Under the pieces are notes generated by a model. That model made no database searches, was not told the DNA's origin, and saw nothing but the letters and a program-made list of their open reading frames with translations. The position numbers were made by a program, and so were the translations under genes. Of a DNA stretch of 48,106 nucleotides, positions 39,947-48,106 are shown piece by piece. Location: contig NZ_LUTR01000026.1 in assembly GCF_001597725.1 (NCBI RefSeq), forward strand, positions 1-48,106, written 5' to 3'. Numbering within the stretch: position 1 is the first letter of the stretch; every line of letters starts with the position of its first letter. Source of the stretch: Neptuniibacter marinus. Its GTDB lineage: Bacteria > Pseudomonadota > Gammaproteobacteria > Pseudomonadales > Balneatricaceae.

Positions 39947-41746
39947 TTAACTATCTACTTTTAGTACGGCTAAGAAAGCATCCTGAGGTATCTCTACATT
40001 ACCTACCTGCTTCATGCGTTTTTTACCTGCTTTCTGTTTCGCTAGCAATTTTTTCTTACGACTCACATCACCACCGTAACATTTCGCTAACACGTTTTTA
40101 CGTAATGCTTTTACCGTTGTTCGTGCGATAATTTTACCACCCAATGCCGCCTGAATAGCAACATCAAACATCTGGCGCGGAATAACTTCCTTCATTTTTT
40201 CACAAAGCTGGCGGCCTTTATACTGAGCATTATCTCGATGCAAAATAAGAGCTAATGCATCCACCTTATCGCCATTAATCAGGATATCCATACGAACCAG
40301 CTGGGCCGGCTCAAAACGGACAAAGTTATATTCAAGCGATGCATATCCACGGCTAACCGACTTTAAGCGGTCAAAGAAGTCTAAAACCACTTCAGCCATG
40401 GGCAGTTCATAAGAGATCTGAACCTGATTACCTACATAGTTCATCTCTTTTTGAACGCCGCGCTTTTCAACACAAAGACCTATCACTTGCCCTAGATAAT
40501 CTTGCGGCACAAGGATATTCGCTTCCACTATAGGCTCGCGCATTTCATTGATAGACCCTGGATCTGGTAGCTTGGACGGGCTGTCGATTTTAACAACATC
40601 ACCGTTATTCATTTCAAGCTCATAAATTACCGTAGGTGCGGTGGTAATTAGATCAAGATTATACTCCCGCTCTAAGCGCTCTTGAATAATCTCCATATGG
40701 AGCATACCAAGAAAACCACAACGGAAACCAAAACCAAGGGCATCTGATGTTTCAGGCTCAAAGAACAACGAAGCATCATTCAATGTAAGCTTATCAAGTG
40801 CTTCACGAAAATCTTGATAGTCATCAGAGCTTGTTGGAAACAAGCCGGAGTAGACCTGAGGTTGAACCTTCTGGAAACCAGGTAGCATATCAACTTCAGG
40901 TGTTTTCTGATGGGTTAATGTATCACCCACAGGAGCCCCATGAATATCTTTAACACCGGCGACAACAAAACCTACTTCCCCAGCCTTAAGCACGCCAGTT
41001 TCTTTCCGTTTTGGCGTAAAAATACCTACAGATTCAGCTTGATAACTCTGCCCTGTAGATTTAACTAAGATCTTATCTTTCTTACTTAATGTTCCCTGTT
41101 TAACACGTACTAAGGAAACAACGCCTAAATAATTATCAAACCATGAATCTATAATTAAGGCTTGAAGTGGTGCATCTACATCACCTTGCGGTGAAGGGAC
41201 ATCTCGCACAAGATGCTCTAGTACATCAAGCACCCCTAAGCCACTTTTTGCTGAGCAGGTCACGGCTTCTGTCGCATCAATACCAATAACTTCTTCAATC
41301 TCCATACGAACCCTTTCAGGCTCCGCTTGAGGCAGATCGATTTTATTCAGAACAGGCACAACTTCTAACCCTTGTTCTATCGCCGTATAACAGTTAGCGA
41401 CAGATTGGGCTTCAACACCTTGTGCAGCATCAACAACTAACAAAGCCCCTTCACAAGCCGCAAGGGAACGTGACACTTCGTATGAAAAGTCAACATGCCC
41501 AGGCGTATCGATAAAGTTAAGCTGATATGTTTGCCCATCTTTAGCAGTGTAATCCAAAGTCACACTCTGAGCCTTAATGGTAATACCACGCTCACGCTCG
41601 ATATCCATTGAATCGAGCACTTGCGCCTCCATTTCACGTTCACTAAGGCCACCGCACATCTGGATAAAGCGGTCAGCTAAAGTCGACTTACCATGGTCAA
41701 TATGGGCAATAATTGAAAAATTTCGGATATGTTCTAGGCTGCTCAC
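39947..41746 (-). CDS. lepA: elongation factor 4
   Basis: Translational GTPase of the EF-G family that acts during ribosome assembly or initiation and can back-translocate ribosomes. 599 residues. The G motifs are [21 protein letters not shown] and NKIDLP, and the LepA-specific C-terminal domain ends in [20 protein letters not shown]. It begins the lepA-lepB-DUF4845-rnc-era-recO-pdxJ-acpS run. A terminator separates it from mucD upstream. Confidence 0.98.
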   Translation of the reverse strand: MSSLEHIRNFSIIAHIDHGKSTLADRFIQMCGGLSEREMEAQVLDSMDIERERGITIKAQSVTLDYTAKDGQTYQLNFIDTPGHVDFSYEVSRSLAACEGALLVVDAAQGVEAQSVANCYTAIEQGLEVVPVLNKIDLPQAEPERVRMEIEEVIGIDATEAVTCSAKSGLGVLDVLEHLVRDVPSPQGDVDAPLQALIIDSWFDNYLGVVSLVRVKQGTLSKKDKILVKSTGQSYQAESVGIFTPKRKETGVLKAGEVGFVVAGVKDIHGAPVGDTLTHQKTPEVDMLPGFQKVQPQVYSGLFPTSSDDYQDFREALDKLTLNDASLFFEPETSDALGFGFRCGFLGMLHMEIIQERLEREYNLDLITTAPTVIYELEMNNGDVVKIDSPSKLPDPGSINEMREPIVEANILVPQDYLGQVIGLCVEKRGVQKEMNYVGNQVQISYELPMAEVVLDFFDRLKSVSRGYASLEYNFVRFEPAQLVRMDILINGDKVDALALILHRDNAQYKGRQLCEKMKEVIPRQMFDVAIQAALGGKIIARTTVKALRKNVLAKCYGGDVSRKKKLLAKQKAGKKRMKQVGNVEIPQDAFLAVLKVDS

Positions 41747-41868
41747 TTGATGGCTACCATTACTATTAACTCGCTGGAAAGGCGCAAGTTTACAGTATTT
41801 GCTCTATATGAGCCACGAAAAATAGAGTGCATCTTTTTCAATATTTTTTATGATTTTTTTCACCTACA

Positions 41869-41906
41869 AAAAATAAAATAAAGGGGTTAAAACCCCCCTT
41901 TATTTT
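41869..41906 (-). terminator. rho-independent terminator after mucD
   Basis: Arms AAATAAAGGGG (41876-41886) and CCCCTTTATTT (41895-41905) with an eight-base loop; on the minus strand an A/T-rich tract with a T-run follows. It ends the rpoE-rseA-rseC-mucD transcript before lepA. Confidence 0.88.
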
Positions 41907-41914
41907 TAACCTTT

Positions 41915-43315
41915 TCACTCTACTCTTAAAGGAATAAACATTGGACTACCTCTACGCACAATCCGCATAGGTAAGGAACGATTGACAGGAAGAGAGCTTG
42001 CAATCCGATTAAAGTCGGCAACAGAACCAACCTGCTCGCCGTTTAACATAGTAATCACATCACCAACCATTAAACCAGAATTAGAGCCAGCCCCTGGCAT
42101 AACGCGACGCACAACAACGCCAGCACTCACTTGCCATTTTTCTCGTCTCTGCTCATCTAATTCTACTACATCAACATTCAGGCGATTTAATGTATCTGCG
42201 TTATATTTATCCTGCCCTGCACCTGCTAGCTGGTTTTGATTCGGTAAAACACCAATCTTCACATTGATTGTTTGCTTTCTTCCAGCGCGCATTACTTCTA
42301 CTTTGGCTCTAACACCTGGTTTAACTTGCCCTACATAATGAGGGAGATCAGACGACAGCGTTACATCTAATCCTTCAAAACTTAAAATCACATCACCCGC
42401 TTGCAAACCAGCTTCATCGGCGGGACTATCAGGCAAAACCTTCGCAACCAATGCGCCTGCGGGTTTATCTAATCCAAAAGATTCCGCTAAGTCCCTATTT
42501 ACTTCTTGAATAATAACGCCCAACCATCCACGCGTAACATAACCATTGGCTTTCAACTGATCGGCAACATTCATAGCCACATCAATGGGAATAGCAAATG
42601 ACAACCCCATGAAGCCACCAGAGCGCGTGTATATCTGCGAATTAATACCGACAACCTCACCATCAAGATTAAATAAAGGCCCACCGGAATTACCTGGGTT
42701 AATCGCTACATCAGTCTGAATAAAAGGAACGTATGTCTCGTTCGCCAAGGCACGTTCTTTCGCACTAACAATGCCGGCCGTAACACTATGATCAAATCCG
42801 AAAGGCGATCCTATAGCCAGTACCCACTCACCTACTTCAAGATCTTTAGATTTACCTAATTCAACGGTTGGCAGGTTATGAGCATCGATTTTAAGCAATG
42901 CCACATCAGAGCGTTTATCCGAGCCAATCACTTCAGCTTCTAACTCACGCCTATCAGCAAGTCGAACAATGACTTTATCTGCATCAGCGACAACATGATG
43001 ATTGGTAAGCAAATAACCATCTTCAGAGATAATAAAACCGGAACCTAAAGATTGAGGGGCTTGGTGCTTTGGCCTCTCTCCTTGCTCAAACTCCGGCATT
43101 CTAAAAAAATGCTTAAAAATTTCGGGAATCTCTTCTCCATTAGGACCAACTAAAGAGTAGCCTTTAGAACTATCAGCTTTCTGGATTGTACTAATATTTA
43201 CAACCGCGGGAGAAGCTTCTTTCACAAGAGATTTAAAGTCAGGAAGGTTGGCAGCTGAGACCGAATGTGCGAACACAATAAAAAAAGAAAAAATGAATTT
43301 AGATAAATATTTCAT
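41915..43315 (-). CDS. mucD: periplasmic serine protease of the DegP/MucD family
   Basis: HtrA-type protease/chaperone (466 residues) that removes misfolded envelope proteins; in Pseudomonas, MucD restrains AlgU signalling. The signal peptide is cleaved near residue 21 (SVSA). The catalytic triad is visible as His in LLTNHHVVADAD, Asp in KRSDVALLKI and Ser in NPGNSGGPLF. Two PDZ domains follow (about 265-350 and 375-460). It closes the rpoE operon, where it can respond to the same envelope stress. Confidence 0.96.
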   Translation of the reverse strand: MKYLSKFIFSFFIVFAHSVSAANLPDFKSLVKEASPAVVNISTIQKADSSKGYSLVGPNGEEIPEIFKHFFRMPEFEQGERPKHQAPQSLGSGFIISEDGYLLTNHHVVADADKVIVRLADRRELEAEVIGSDKRSDVALLKIDAHNLPTVELGKSKDLEVGEWVLAIGSPFGFDHSVTAGIVSAKERALANETYVPFIQTDVAINPGNSGGPLFNLDGEVVGINSQIYTRSGGFMGLSFAIPIDVAMNVADQLKANGYVTRGWLGVIIQEVNRDLAESFGLDKPAGALVAKVLPDSPADEAGLQAGDVILSFEGLDVTLSSDLPHYVGQVKPGVRAKVEVMRAGRKQTINVKIGVLPNQNQLAGAGQDKYNADTLNRLNVDVVELDEQRREKWQVSAGVVVRRVMPGAGSNSGLMVGDVITMLNGEQVGSVADFNRIASSLPVNRSLPMRIVRRGSPMFIPLRVE

Positions 43316-43347
43316 ATCAAAATCACCTATAACTATCAGAAATAAAA

Positions 43348-43782
43348 TTAAATTACTTTCATTAACGTAGGCTGGTACTTATACGAACGGAATAGAGAAT
43401 AGCTTCCAAAACGAACAAGCAAGAAGCCTACTAACAAAGAGGAAAAAGATATTAAAATCATCCAGCCTTCGGAAAACGCCAAGGCATCAGAAATAACCGC
43501 TCCCGCAAAAAGACCAATAAGCGGTATAAGGTACATAAAGACAGTAGCCTTAAGAAAGGCACCCTCTTCAATTCCGATCAGCACATCATCATCGGTAATA
43601 ACAGATAAGTTGTCTGGATTATTCACTCGAAAAATAAAACGTTTACCCTGACCTACTGATGCTAACAACTTCTGACCGCAACCATTTTTAGCTGCACAAC
43701 TCGCACACGCACTTTGCTTGACTGTCTCAACCCATACACCTTGCGAGTTAACATCAACGACTTTCCCGTTTTCTTGAATCAT
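43348..43782 (-). CDS. rseC: SoxR-reducing/sigma-E regulator RseC/MucC
   Basis: Inner-membrane protein of 144 residues with two membrane helices (about 78-96 and 103-122). The N-terminal cytoplasmic part holds the cysteine cluster ACASCAAKNGCG of the RseC/MucC family. Family members tune sigma-E activity, or contribute to SoxR reduction as RsxC-associated proteins. Its ATG overlaps the rseA stop by four bases. In relatives an rseB gene lies between rseA and rseC; here none does. Confidence 0.92.
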   Translation of the reverse strand: MIQENGKVVDVNSQGVWVETVKQSACASCAAKNGCGQKLLASVGQGKRFIFRVNNPDNLSVITDDDVLIGIEEGAFLKATVFMYLIPLIGLFAGAVISDALAFSEGWMILISFSSLLVGFLLVRFGSYSLFRSYKYQPTLMKVI

Positions 43783-44609
43783 TTTTTCACTACTGAAGAC
43801 GCAATTCTTTCAGCGATCATCAAAGGGACATCACCAACAACGGTAACAAATTGATCGCCAATTCTTTTACCTACTGCAACCATATTTCCAGACTGGGCAA
43901 CCCCTTCTGAAACTGATTGATGTCCATAGTTTTCAACACAAACACTAAACGTATTACGTCCGTTACTAAAAATTTGCACTTCCGCGTGAGGCATTACATC
44001 ACTACGTAACCCACTAAAACCGTCTGGAAGCCATGAAGCCTGCCAATTCGGTTTTTGTTTTTTCAGCATATGCTCATGCTGTTCAATATAACGATCTATA
44101 CCTTGAGGTAAGCGGATAATTTCAGGCTGCTGACTCTCAACTTCGATATTAGAACGGTTGCCAAACTGCGCTCGAACAATATCATTAGAAAGCGTACCCG
44201 CTGGAAGAGAATAGCTCGGACGGTTATCTGCAATAGTCGACTCTACAGGCTGAGAAAGGTTCTGCGCCCCAAGAATAACCATCGCCGTTACTGATGCCGC
44301 AGCGGCCATACTTGCTACTGGTTTCCAAAGAAAATGAGATTTACTCACCGCTTTTTCTGAATCAGTAGATCCATCTTCCAAATGAAACTCAGGCTCAGAT
44401 TCCAAAGCAGACATAACACTGGAACTTATATCTACAGCGATTCCATTACCATCTTCGCTACGTATAGCAGACCGAATTAAATGGTAACGCTGCCAAGTTT
44501 CTGCAAGCTCAGGTTCGCTCTCAATCCGCGCTAATGTACGGCGGAGTTCAAAATCAGTTACTTCACCATCCATAAGTGCAGAAACAGACTCAATAGATCG
44601 ATCAGTCAT
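43779..44609 (-). CDS. rseA: anti-sigma-E factor RseA fused to an RseB C-terminal domain
   Basis: A 276-residue membrane protein. Residues 1-75 are an RseA/MucA cytoplasmic anti-sigma domain (SVSALMDGEVTDFELRR, then TWQRYHLIRSAI). A membrane helix lies at about 96-116. The periplasmic part includes the RseA-end-like RLPQGIDRYIEQH (166-178), then residues 188-274 match the RseB/MucB C-terminal domain: WQASWLPDGFSG, a NTFSVCVEN strand, and VTVVGDVPLMIAERIASSV. The lipid-sensing N-terminal half of RseB is absent. I start at the ATG at 44609, eight bases after a GAGGT site. It should bind RpoE at the membrane and release it on proteolysis. Confidence 0.9.
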   Translation of the reverse strand: MTDRSIESVSALMDGEVTDFELRRTLARIESEPELAETWQRYHLIRSAIRSEDGNGIAVDISSSVMSALESEPEFHLEDGSTDSEKAVSKSHFLWKPVASMAAAASVTAMVILGAQNLSQPVESTIADNRPSYSLPAGTLSNDIVRAQFGNRSNIEVESQQPEIIRLPQGIDRYIEQHEHMLKKQKPNWQASWLPDGFSGLRSDVMPHAEVQIFSNGRNTFSVCVENYGHQSVSEGVAQSGNMVAVGKRIGDQFVTVVGDVPLMIAERIASSVVKK

Positions 44610-44642
44610 AATTGTGTACCTCAAATTTCATCATTTCTGCAA

Positions 44643-45224
44643 TCAACTTGCCATTAAAGGCATAATTTCTTTATCTAATGTTTCCCGCGCCCTGAAAATC
44701 CTAGACCTTACCGTCCCAACGGGACAATCCATAACGCGCGCAATCTCATCATAACTCATACCCTCAAACTCTCTCAGGGTAAGCGCCATTCTTAAATCTT
44801 CTGGTAATCGATTCAACGTACGCTTAATCACTAAGTCCAACTCATCTTTATAAAGTTCATTTTCAGGCGTCGCTATGTCTTTCAATTGATGATCACCCTC
44901 AAAAAACTGCGCATCGTCAACATCAACGTCTATAGGTTTACGACCGCGTGAAACCAGATGGTTTTTAGCCGTATTAATGGCTATACGGTACAACCACGTA
45001 TAAAACGCACTATCACCGCGAAAATTTGGAAGTGCTCGATATGCCTTAATAAAGGTTTCTTGGGCTACATCTTGAGCTTCATGGAAGTCATATACATAAC
45101 GACCAATTAACGCAATAATCTTGTGTTGGTACTTTTTAACCAAAAGATCAAACGCTGTTTTGTCACCTGCTTTAACGCGTTCGACAAGTTTTTGATCAAC
45201 TACTGTTTGGCTCTCATTTGACAC
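44643..45224 (-). CDS. rpoE: RNA polymerase sigma-E factor (AlgU/RpoE)
   Basis: ECF sigma factor of 193 residues directing the envelope-stress response. Region 2 includes YDFHEAQDVAQETFIKAYRA and FYTWLYRIAINTAKN; region 4 includes LPEDLRMALTLREFEG and CPVGTVRSRIFRARE. Translation starts at a GTG with an AAGGA site seven bases upstream. It heads rpoE-rseA-rseC-mucD and diverges from nadB, the same arrangement as algU in Pseudomonas. A likely self-recognised promoter lies about 120 bases upstream. Confidence 0.97.
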   Translation of the reverse strand: MSNESQTVVDQKLVERVKAGDKTAFDLLVKKYQHKIIALIGRYVYDFHEAQDVAQETFIKAYRALPNFRGDSAFYTWLYRIAINTAKNHLVSRGRKPIDVDVDDAQFFEGDHQLKDIATPENELYKDELDLVIKRTLNRLPEDLRMALTLREFEGMSYDEIARVMDCPVGTVRSRIFRARETLDKEIMPLMAS

Positions 45225-45345
45225 TCGATATTCCTTAGATTCTTTCCATGAGACTCATTACTATAAGCATAGAGGCTAAAGCAGCCAAAGTATCTCTTTT
45301 GCTTCTACTATATTCAACTCTCATCAAGAGTGTCGGGACAACTAC

Positions 45346-45373
45346 TATGAGCTTAGAAATAAGATGAAGTTCC
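45346..45373 (-). promoter_or_regulatory. probable sigma-E autoregulatory promoter of rpoE
   Basis: On the minus strand GGAACTT (45367-45373) is a perfect sigma-E -35. After 16 bases, the same spacing as the E. coli rpoE promoter, comes TCATA (45346-45350) as a fair -10 (consensus TCTRA). This would give positive feedback on rpoE. The remaining divergent space to nadB (up to 45505) holds no gene I can support. Confidence 0.6.
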
Positions 45374-45505
45374 CTCAACACGTAAAAAAATGCTAAATTG
45401 CGCATTAAAAGTTCTAACAATTACCATAAAACACTATCCTCTACAGAATTTCTGTCAGTAAAATAGCCCGACAGCAATTTCTACTTTCATATAAAGAGCA
45501 ACCAA

Positions 45506-47101
45506 ATGACACAACACCACCACTACGACGCTTTAATTATTGGTAGCGGAGCCGCAGGCCTAAGTATGGCGTTACACCTCGCTGAAAACGCGCGCGTGGC
45601 GGTTCTTAGCAAGCGAAAACTAAAAAGTGGATCAACTTGGTTAGCTCAAGGTGGTATTGCCGCAGTCTTAGATACAACCGACAGCACACAAGCTCATATA
45701 GAAGATACGATGACAGCAGGAGGACAATTAAGCCGCCCTTCCGCCGTTGAATTTACGGTATCCCATGGCAAAGAGAGTATTGACTGGTTAATTCAACAAG
45801 GCGTTGCCTTCACACAAGAGAGTGATGATTACCATCTAACAAAAGAGGGTGGCCACTCCCATCGAAGAATTATTCATTCTGCCGATGCAACAGGCAAAGC
45901 ACTACAAAGCACACTGATAGATCGTGCAAAAGCATCGCCGAATATAGACCTCTTTGAAGATCACATCGCAGTTGACCTTATTACCCGCCGCAAGCTCAGT
46001 CTGGCACACAACCGTTGCGTCGGAGCTTATATATTGAATGGAAAAACAGGCCACGTAGAAGTATTTCAAGCACCCCATGTGGTTTTAGCAACGGGAGGTG
46101 CTTCTAAAGCCTACCTTTATACAAGCAATTCAGATGGCGCAACTGGGGATGGTATTGCCATGGCTTGGCGTGCGGGCTGTCGGGTGGGAAATATGGAATT
46201 TAATCAATTCCACCCTACCTGCCTTTACCACCCCCAGGCAAAATCCTTTTTAATTACAGAAGCCGTTCGCGGTGAGGGTGGAAAATTATTACTACCTGAT
46301 GGCGAACAGTTCATGCAGAAATTTGATAAGCGTGGTGAATTAGCGCCTCGAGACATTGTCGCTCGCGCTATAGATCATGAAATGAAACGCTTAGGTTGTG
46401 ATTGTTTATTTCTAGATATATCTCACAAACCCGAATCGTTTATACGCGGGCACTTCCCGACCATCTATAAACGGTGCTTAAAGCTAGGTATTGATATCAC
46501 TAAAGAACCTATCCCTGTCGTGCCCGCTGCCCACTATACCTGTGGAGGCATTGTTACCGACGAAAAAGGACGAACCGACATCCCTGGCCTCTATGCTATA
46601 GGCGAAACCTCATTCACGGGTTTACATGGCGCGAACCGGCTAGCCAGCAATTCATTACTTGAGTGCCTAGTCTATGCAAAATCAGCATCAGAGGAAGTTT
46701 ACAGCTCCTTGGTAGCACCTCTCGATAAATCATTAATCCCTGCATGGGATGAAAGCCAAGTAACTGATTCTGATGAGGATGTGATTATCTCCCACAACTG
46801 GGATGAAATACGACGTTTTATGTGGGATTACGTGGGTATTGTGCGTACTACAAAGCGCCTACAACGGGCAAAGCATCGTATTGACCTTTTACACCATGAG
46901 ATCAGCGAATATTACAGTAACTACAAAATCAGCAATGACCTTTTAGAATTACGCAATTTAGCCGTAGTGGCAGATTTGATAATACGCTCTGCTATGCTCC
47001 GTCACGAAAGCCGCGGGCTACATTATACTCTCGATTACCCAGAACTAGGCGCAGAGCCCATAGATACCATCCTGACCCCTATTAACTTTTCTTGGAACTA
47101 A
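45506..47101 (+). CDS. nadB: L-aspartate oxidase
   Basis: FAD enzyme that oxidises aspartate to iminoaspartate, the first step of de novo NAD synthesis, feeding NadA. 531 residues. The FAD-binding motif [16 protein letters not shown] is N-terminal; [13 protein letters not shown], the EGGHSHRRI active-site segment (seen as [10 protein letters not shown]) and [19 protein letters not shown] are family blocks. The helical C-terminal domain is complete. It is divergent from rpoE, as in Pseudomonas. Confidence 0.98.
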   Translation: MTQHHHYDALIIGSGAAGLSMALHLAENARVAVLSKRKLKSGSTWLAQGGIAAVLDTTDSTQAHIEDTMTAGGQLSRPSAVEFTVSHGKESIDWLIQQGVAFTQESDDYHLTKEGGHSHRRIIHSADATGKALQSTLIDRAKASPNIDLFEDHIAVDLITRRKLSLAHNRCVGAYILNGKTGHVEVFQAPHVVLATGGASKAYLYTSNSDGATGDGIAMAWRAGCRVGNMEFNQFHPTCLYHPQAKSFLITEAVRGEGGKLLLPDGEQFMQKFDKRGELAPRDIVARAIDHEMKRLGCDCLFLDISHKPESFIRGHFPTIYKRCLKLGIDITKEPIPVVPAAHYTCGGIVTDEKGRTDIPGLYAIGETSFTGLHGANRLASNSLLECLVYAKSASEEVYSSLVAPLDKSLIPAWDESQVTDSDEDVIISHNWDEIRRFMWDYVGIVRTTKRLQRAKHRIDLLHHEISEYYSNYKISNDLLELRNLAVVADLIIRSAMLRHESRGLHYTLDYPELGAEPIDTILTPINFSWN

Positions 47102-47130
47102 ATCAAAGATAAAGCGAAGCAACGCCACTG

Positions 47131-47583
47131 TTATTGAACAGCTTCGCCATTAGACTTTACCGAACAGTGTAAAGCCAACACTCTTAGACGACGAAATTCT
47201 TGAGGTGTGCAAGCATCCCAGAACACTATAACGGGAATAGGAAATAGACGTTCTTCAACTTTACATTGTAAACATACAACAATGGGTAAAACAGACGCCT
47301 GTTTTAGCTCCACAACATCCAAGCGCACACCATCTCTCTGGAAAAGCTGGATACAACCTCCTTCAGCTGACCAGGCTATAGAGGCGATCGAAGACGAGTC
47401 TCTACATAGCCTATTATAAATAAAATAAGCAAAACTCATTATTACAAACAAAGAAAAGAGAGATTTATGAAACGTAGGGATAAGCGAAACAAAAATAGAG
47501 TACAGCGCAATAAAATACACCCCACTACAAAGATAGAGTAGAGTGCGAGATTGTCTTATATATAGATTACTTAGGTTGAACAC
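47131..47583 (-). CDS. ygfX: YgfX family membrane protein
   Basis: A 150-residue protein with two N-terminal membrane helices (about 14-34 and 38-57) and a cytoplasmic beta-rich domain (about 65-140), as in the YgfX/CptA family that pairs with SdhE/CptB. E. coli YgfX has been described both as a partner of SdhE and as a toxin acting on division proteins; I would not assign the toxin role here from sequence. It overlaps the sdhE end by 17 bases. Identity rests mainly on this operon pairing and topology. Confidence 0.72.
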   Translation of the reverse strand: MFNLSNLYIRQSRTLLYLCSGVYFIALYSIFVSLIPTFHKSLFSLFVIMSFAYFIYNRLCRDSSSIASIAWSAEGGCIQLFQRDGVRLDVVELKQASVLPIVVCLQCKVEERLFPIPVIVFWDACTPQEFRRLRVLALHCSVKSNGEAVQ

Positions 47584-47821
47584 GCTCTAATATAATCCTC
47601 ACAATCCGTTGCAAATCTAAATCATCAGGTACCGCCCGCTCCATAAGCCAAACAAAAAGATCCTGATCTTCACAAGCCAGCAATTTCACAAAGCGATCTT
47701 GATCATCCTTTTCAAGATCCGCAAAAGCTTCTTCTACAAATGGAACAAATAACACATCAAGTTCCAGCATGCCCCTACGACTCTGCCACCTTAAACGACG
47801 GATATCTTCTTCTGTATACAT
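47567..47821 (-). CDS. sdhE: FAD assembly factor SdhE
   Basis: Small soluble protein (84 residues) that promotes covalent flavinylation of succinate dehydrogenase and fumarate reductase. The essential RGMLELD segment (RGxxE motif) is present near residue 16, with the DLFVWLMER helix later, both typical. I start at the ATG at 47821 (MYTEEDIRR), where family members begin, rather than at a TTG seven codons upstream. It is cotranscribed with ygfX. The 5S rRNA terminator lies about 190 bases upstream on the same strand, and no other gene is visible between them. Confidence 0.92.
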   Translation of the reverse strand: MYTEEDIRRLRWQSRRGMLELDVLFVPFVEEAFADLEKDDQDRFVKLLACEDQDLFVWLMERAVPDDLDLQRIVRIILERVQPK

Positions 47822-48012
47822 AACACCCACTATAGCTGACAATAATTTTATACTAGAAATACTGACTAGCGATAACTCTAATTATGAAGGTAAGCACAAA
47901 AAAAAAGAAGTCGAATACAACAACATTATTCAGATTAAAAGTACTTACCTTATATACACTAGAACTCTATGCATCTAAGCCTCTTACTTCCTACACTCCA
48001 AGCCCCAGACGC

Positions 48013-48044
48013 AAAAAACCCCGGCTACATAGTAACCGGGGTTT
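48013..48044 (-). terminator. rho-independent terminator of the rRNA operon
   Basis: Arms AAACCCCGG (48016-48024) and CCGGGGTTT (48036-48044) with an 11-base loop; on the minus strand a T-run follows. It lies about ten bases past the 5S 3' end. Confidence 0.93.
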
Positions 48045-48054
48045 CTCTAAATAA

Positions 48055-48106
48055 ATGCTTGGCGATGACCTACTCTCACATGAGGAAACCCCACACTACC
48101 ATCGGC
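48055..48106 (-). rRNA. rrf: 5S ribosomal RNA, 3' part
   Basis: The minus strand reads GCCGATGGTAGTGTGGGG, then a hairpin loop region and GAGAGTAGGTCATCGCCAAG, the unmistakable 3' part of a gammaproteobacterial 5S rRNA (E. coli has GCCGATGGTAGTGTGGGGTC here). The gene is cut by the right edge; its 5' part and presumably the 16S and 23S genes lie outside. The mature 3' end is placed at about 48055 by comparison and may be off by a few bases. Confidence 0.96.

Noticed and set aside
45409-45414. Second GAACTT upstream of rpoE as another sigma-E promoter
   Set aside because: No acceptable -10 element lies 15-17 bases downstream.
45235-45420. 61-codon minus-strand ORF between rpoE and nadB
   Set aside because: It overlaps the probable sigma-E promoter of rpoE and has no recognisable domain or ribosome site; most likely chance.
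47131-47583. ygfX with sdhE as a toxin-antitoxin pair
   Set aside because: The pair has been described that way in E. coli, but the membrane topology and SdhE's flavinylation role explain the operon better; sequence alone gives no support for toxicity.
47843-48012. Short plus-strand ORFs between sdhE and the 5S gene
   Set aside because: AT-rich, without ribosome sites or recognisable products; the region appears to be plain spacer downstream of the rRNA terminator.

Overview
The window is from a gammaproteobacterium, most likely of the Oceanospirillales (Oceanospirillaceae-like). The evidence is moderate-to-low GC, a complete LPS export and Mla toolkit, and gene order that follows the Pseudomonas/Oceanospirillales core almost gene for gene. 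Nearly all of it is core chromosome. One accessory stretch lies at about 29.6-35.2 kb.

Layout. (1) 0.1-6.7 kb, minus strand: mlaF-E-D-C-B (retrograde phospholipid transport), a terminator, then ibaG-murA-hisG-hisD. (2) 6.9-16.8 kb, plus strand: a yrbG-type Ca/Na exchanger, kdsD-kdsC, lptC-lptA-lptB, rpoN, hpf, ptsN, rapZ, an NPr/HPr-type protein, mgtE and darP. This joins LPS precursor synthesis and export to sigma-54 and the nitrogen PTS. (3) 16.8-26.1 kb, minus strand: mreB-mreC-mreD-maf-rng-yhdP-nitrilase family gene. It ends tail-to-tail on darP, without the tldD/pmbA genes often found there. (4) 26.3-29.5 kb, plus strand: gatC-gatA-gatB. (5) 29.6-35.2 kb, accessory: a small outer-membrane porin with a sigma-54-type promoter, msrA, a very short Fur-box-controlled membrane ORF, and four sugar-oxidation genes in two converging pairs (class II aldolase and enolase-superfamily dehydratase; lactonase-like amidohydrolase and SDR). 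(6) 35.2-45.2 kb, minus strand: rpoE(algU)-rseA-rseC-mucD, then lepA-lepB-DUF4845-rnc-era-recO-pdxJ-acpS. (7) 45.5-48.1 kb: nadB diverges from rpoE, then sdhE-ygfX on the minus strand, then a terminator and the 3' end of a 5S rRNA gene whose operon lies beyond the right edge.

Main points of interest. The anti-sigma gene rseA appears to be a fusion: a full RseA/MucA-like protein carries the C-terminal domain of RseB/MucB, and no separate rseB lies between it and rseC. A 32-codon ORF sits behind a textbook Fur-box promoter at 31.2-31.4 kb. The porin gene has a GG-N10-GC sigma-54 promoter with three CGCACCA-like repeats about 100 bases upstream. mreC has a perfect Shine-Dalgarno sequence placed for an ATT start rather than for the annotated GTG. 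No CRISPR array, phage, insertion sequence, tRNA or defence system was seen. No computation or database search was possible, so family assignments rest on recognised motifs, length and gene order.
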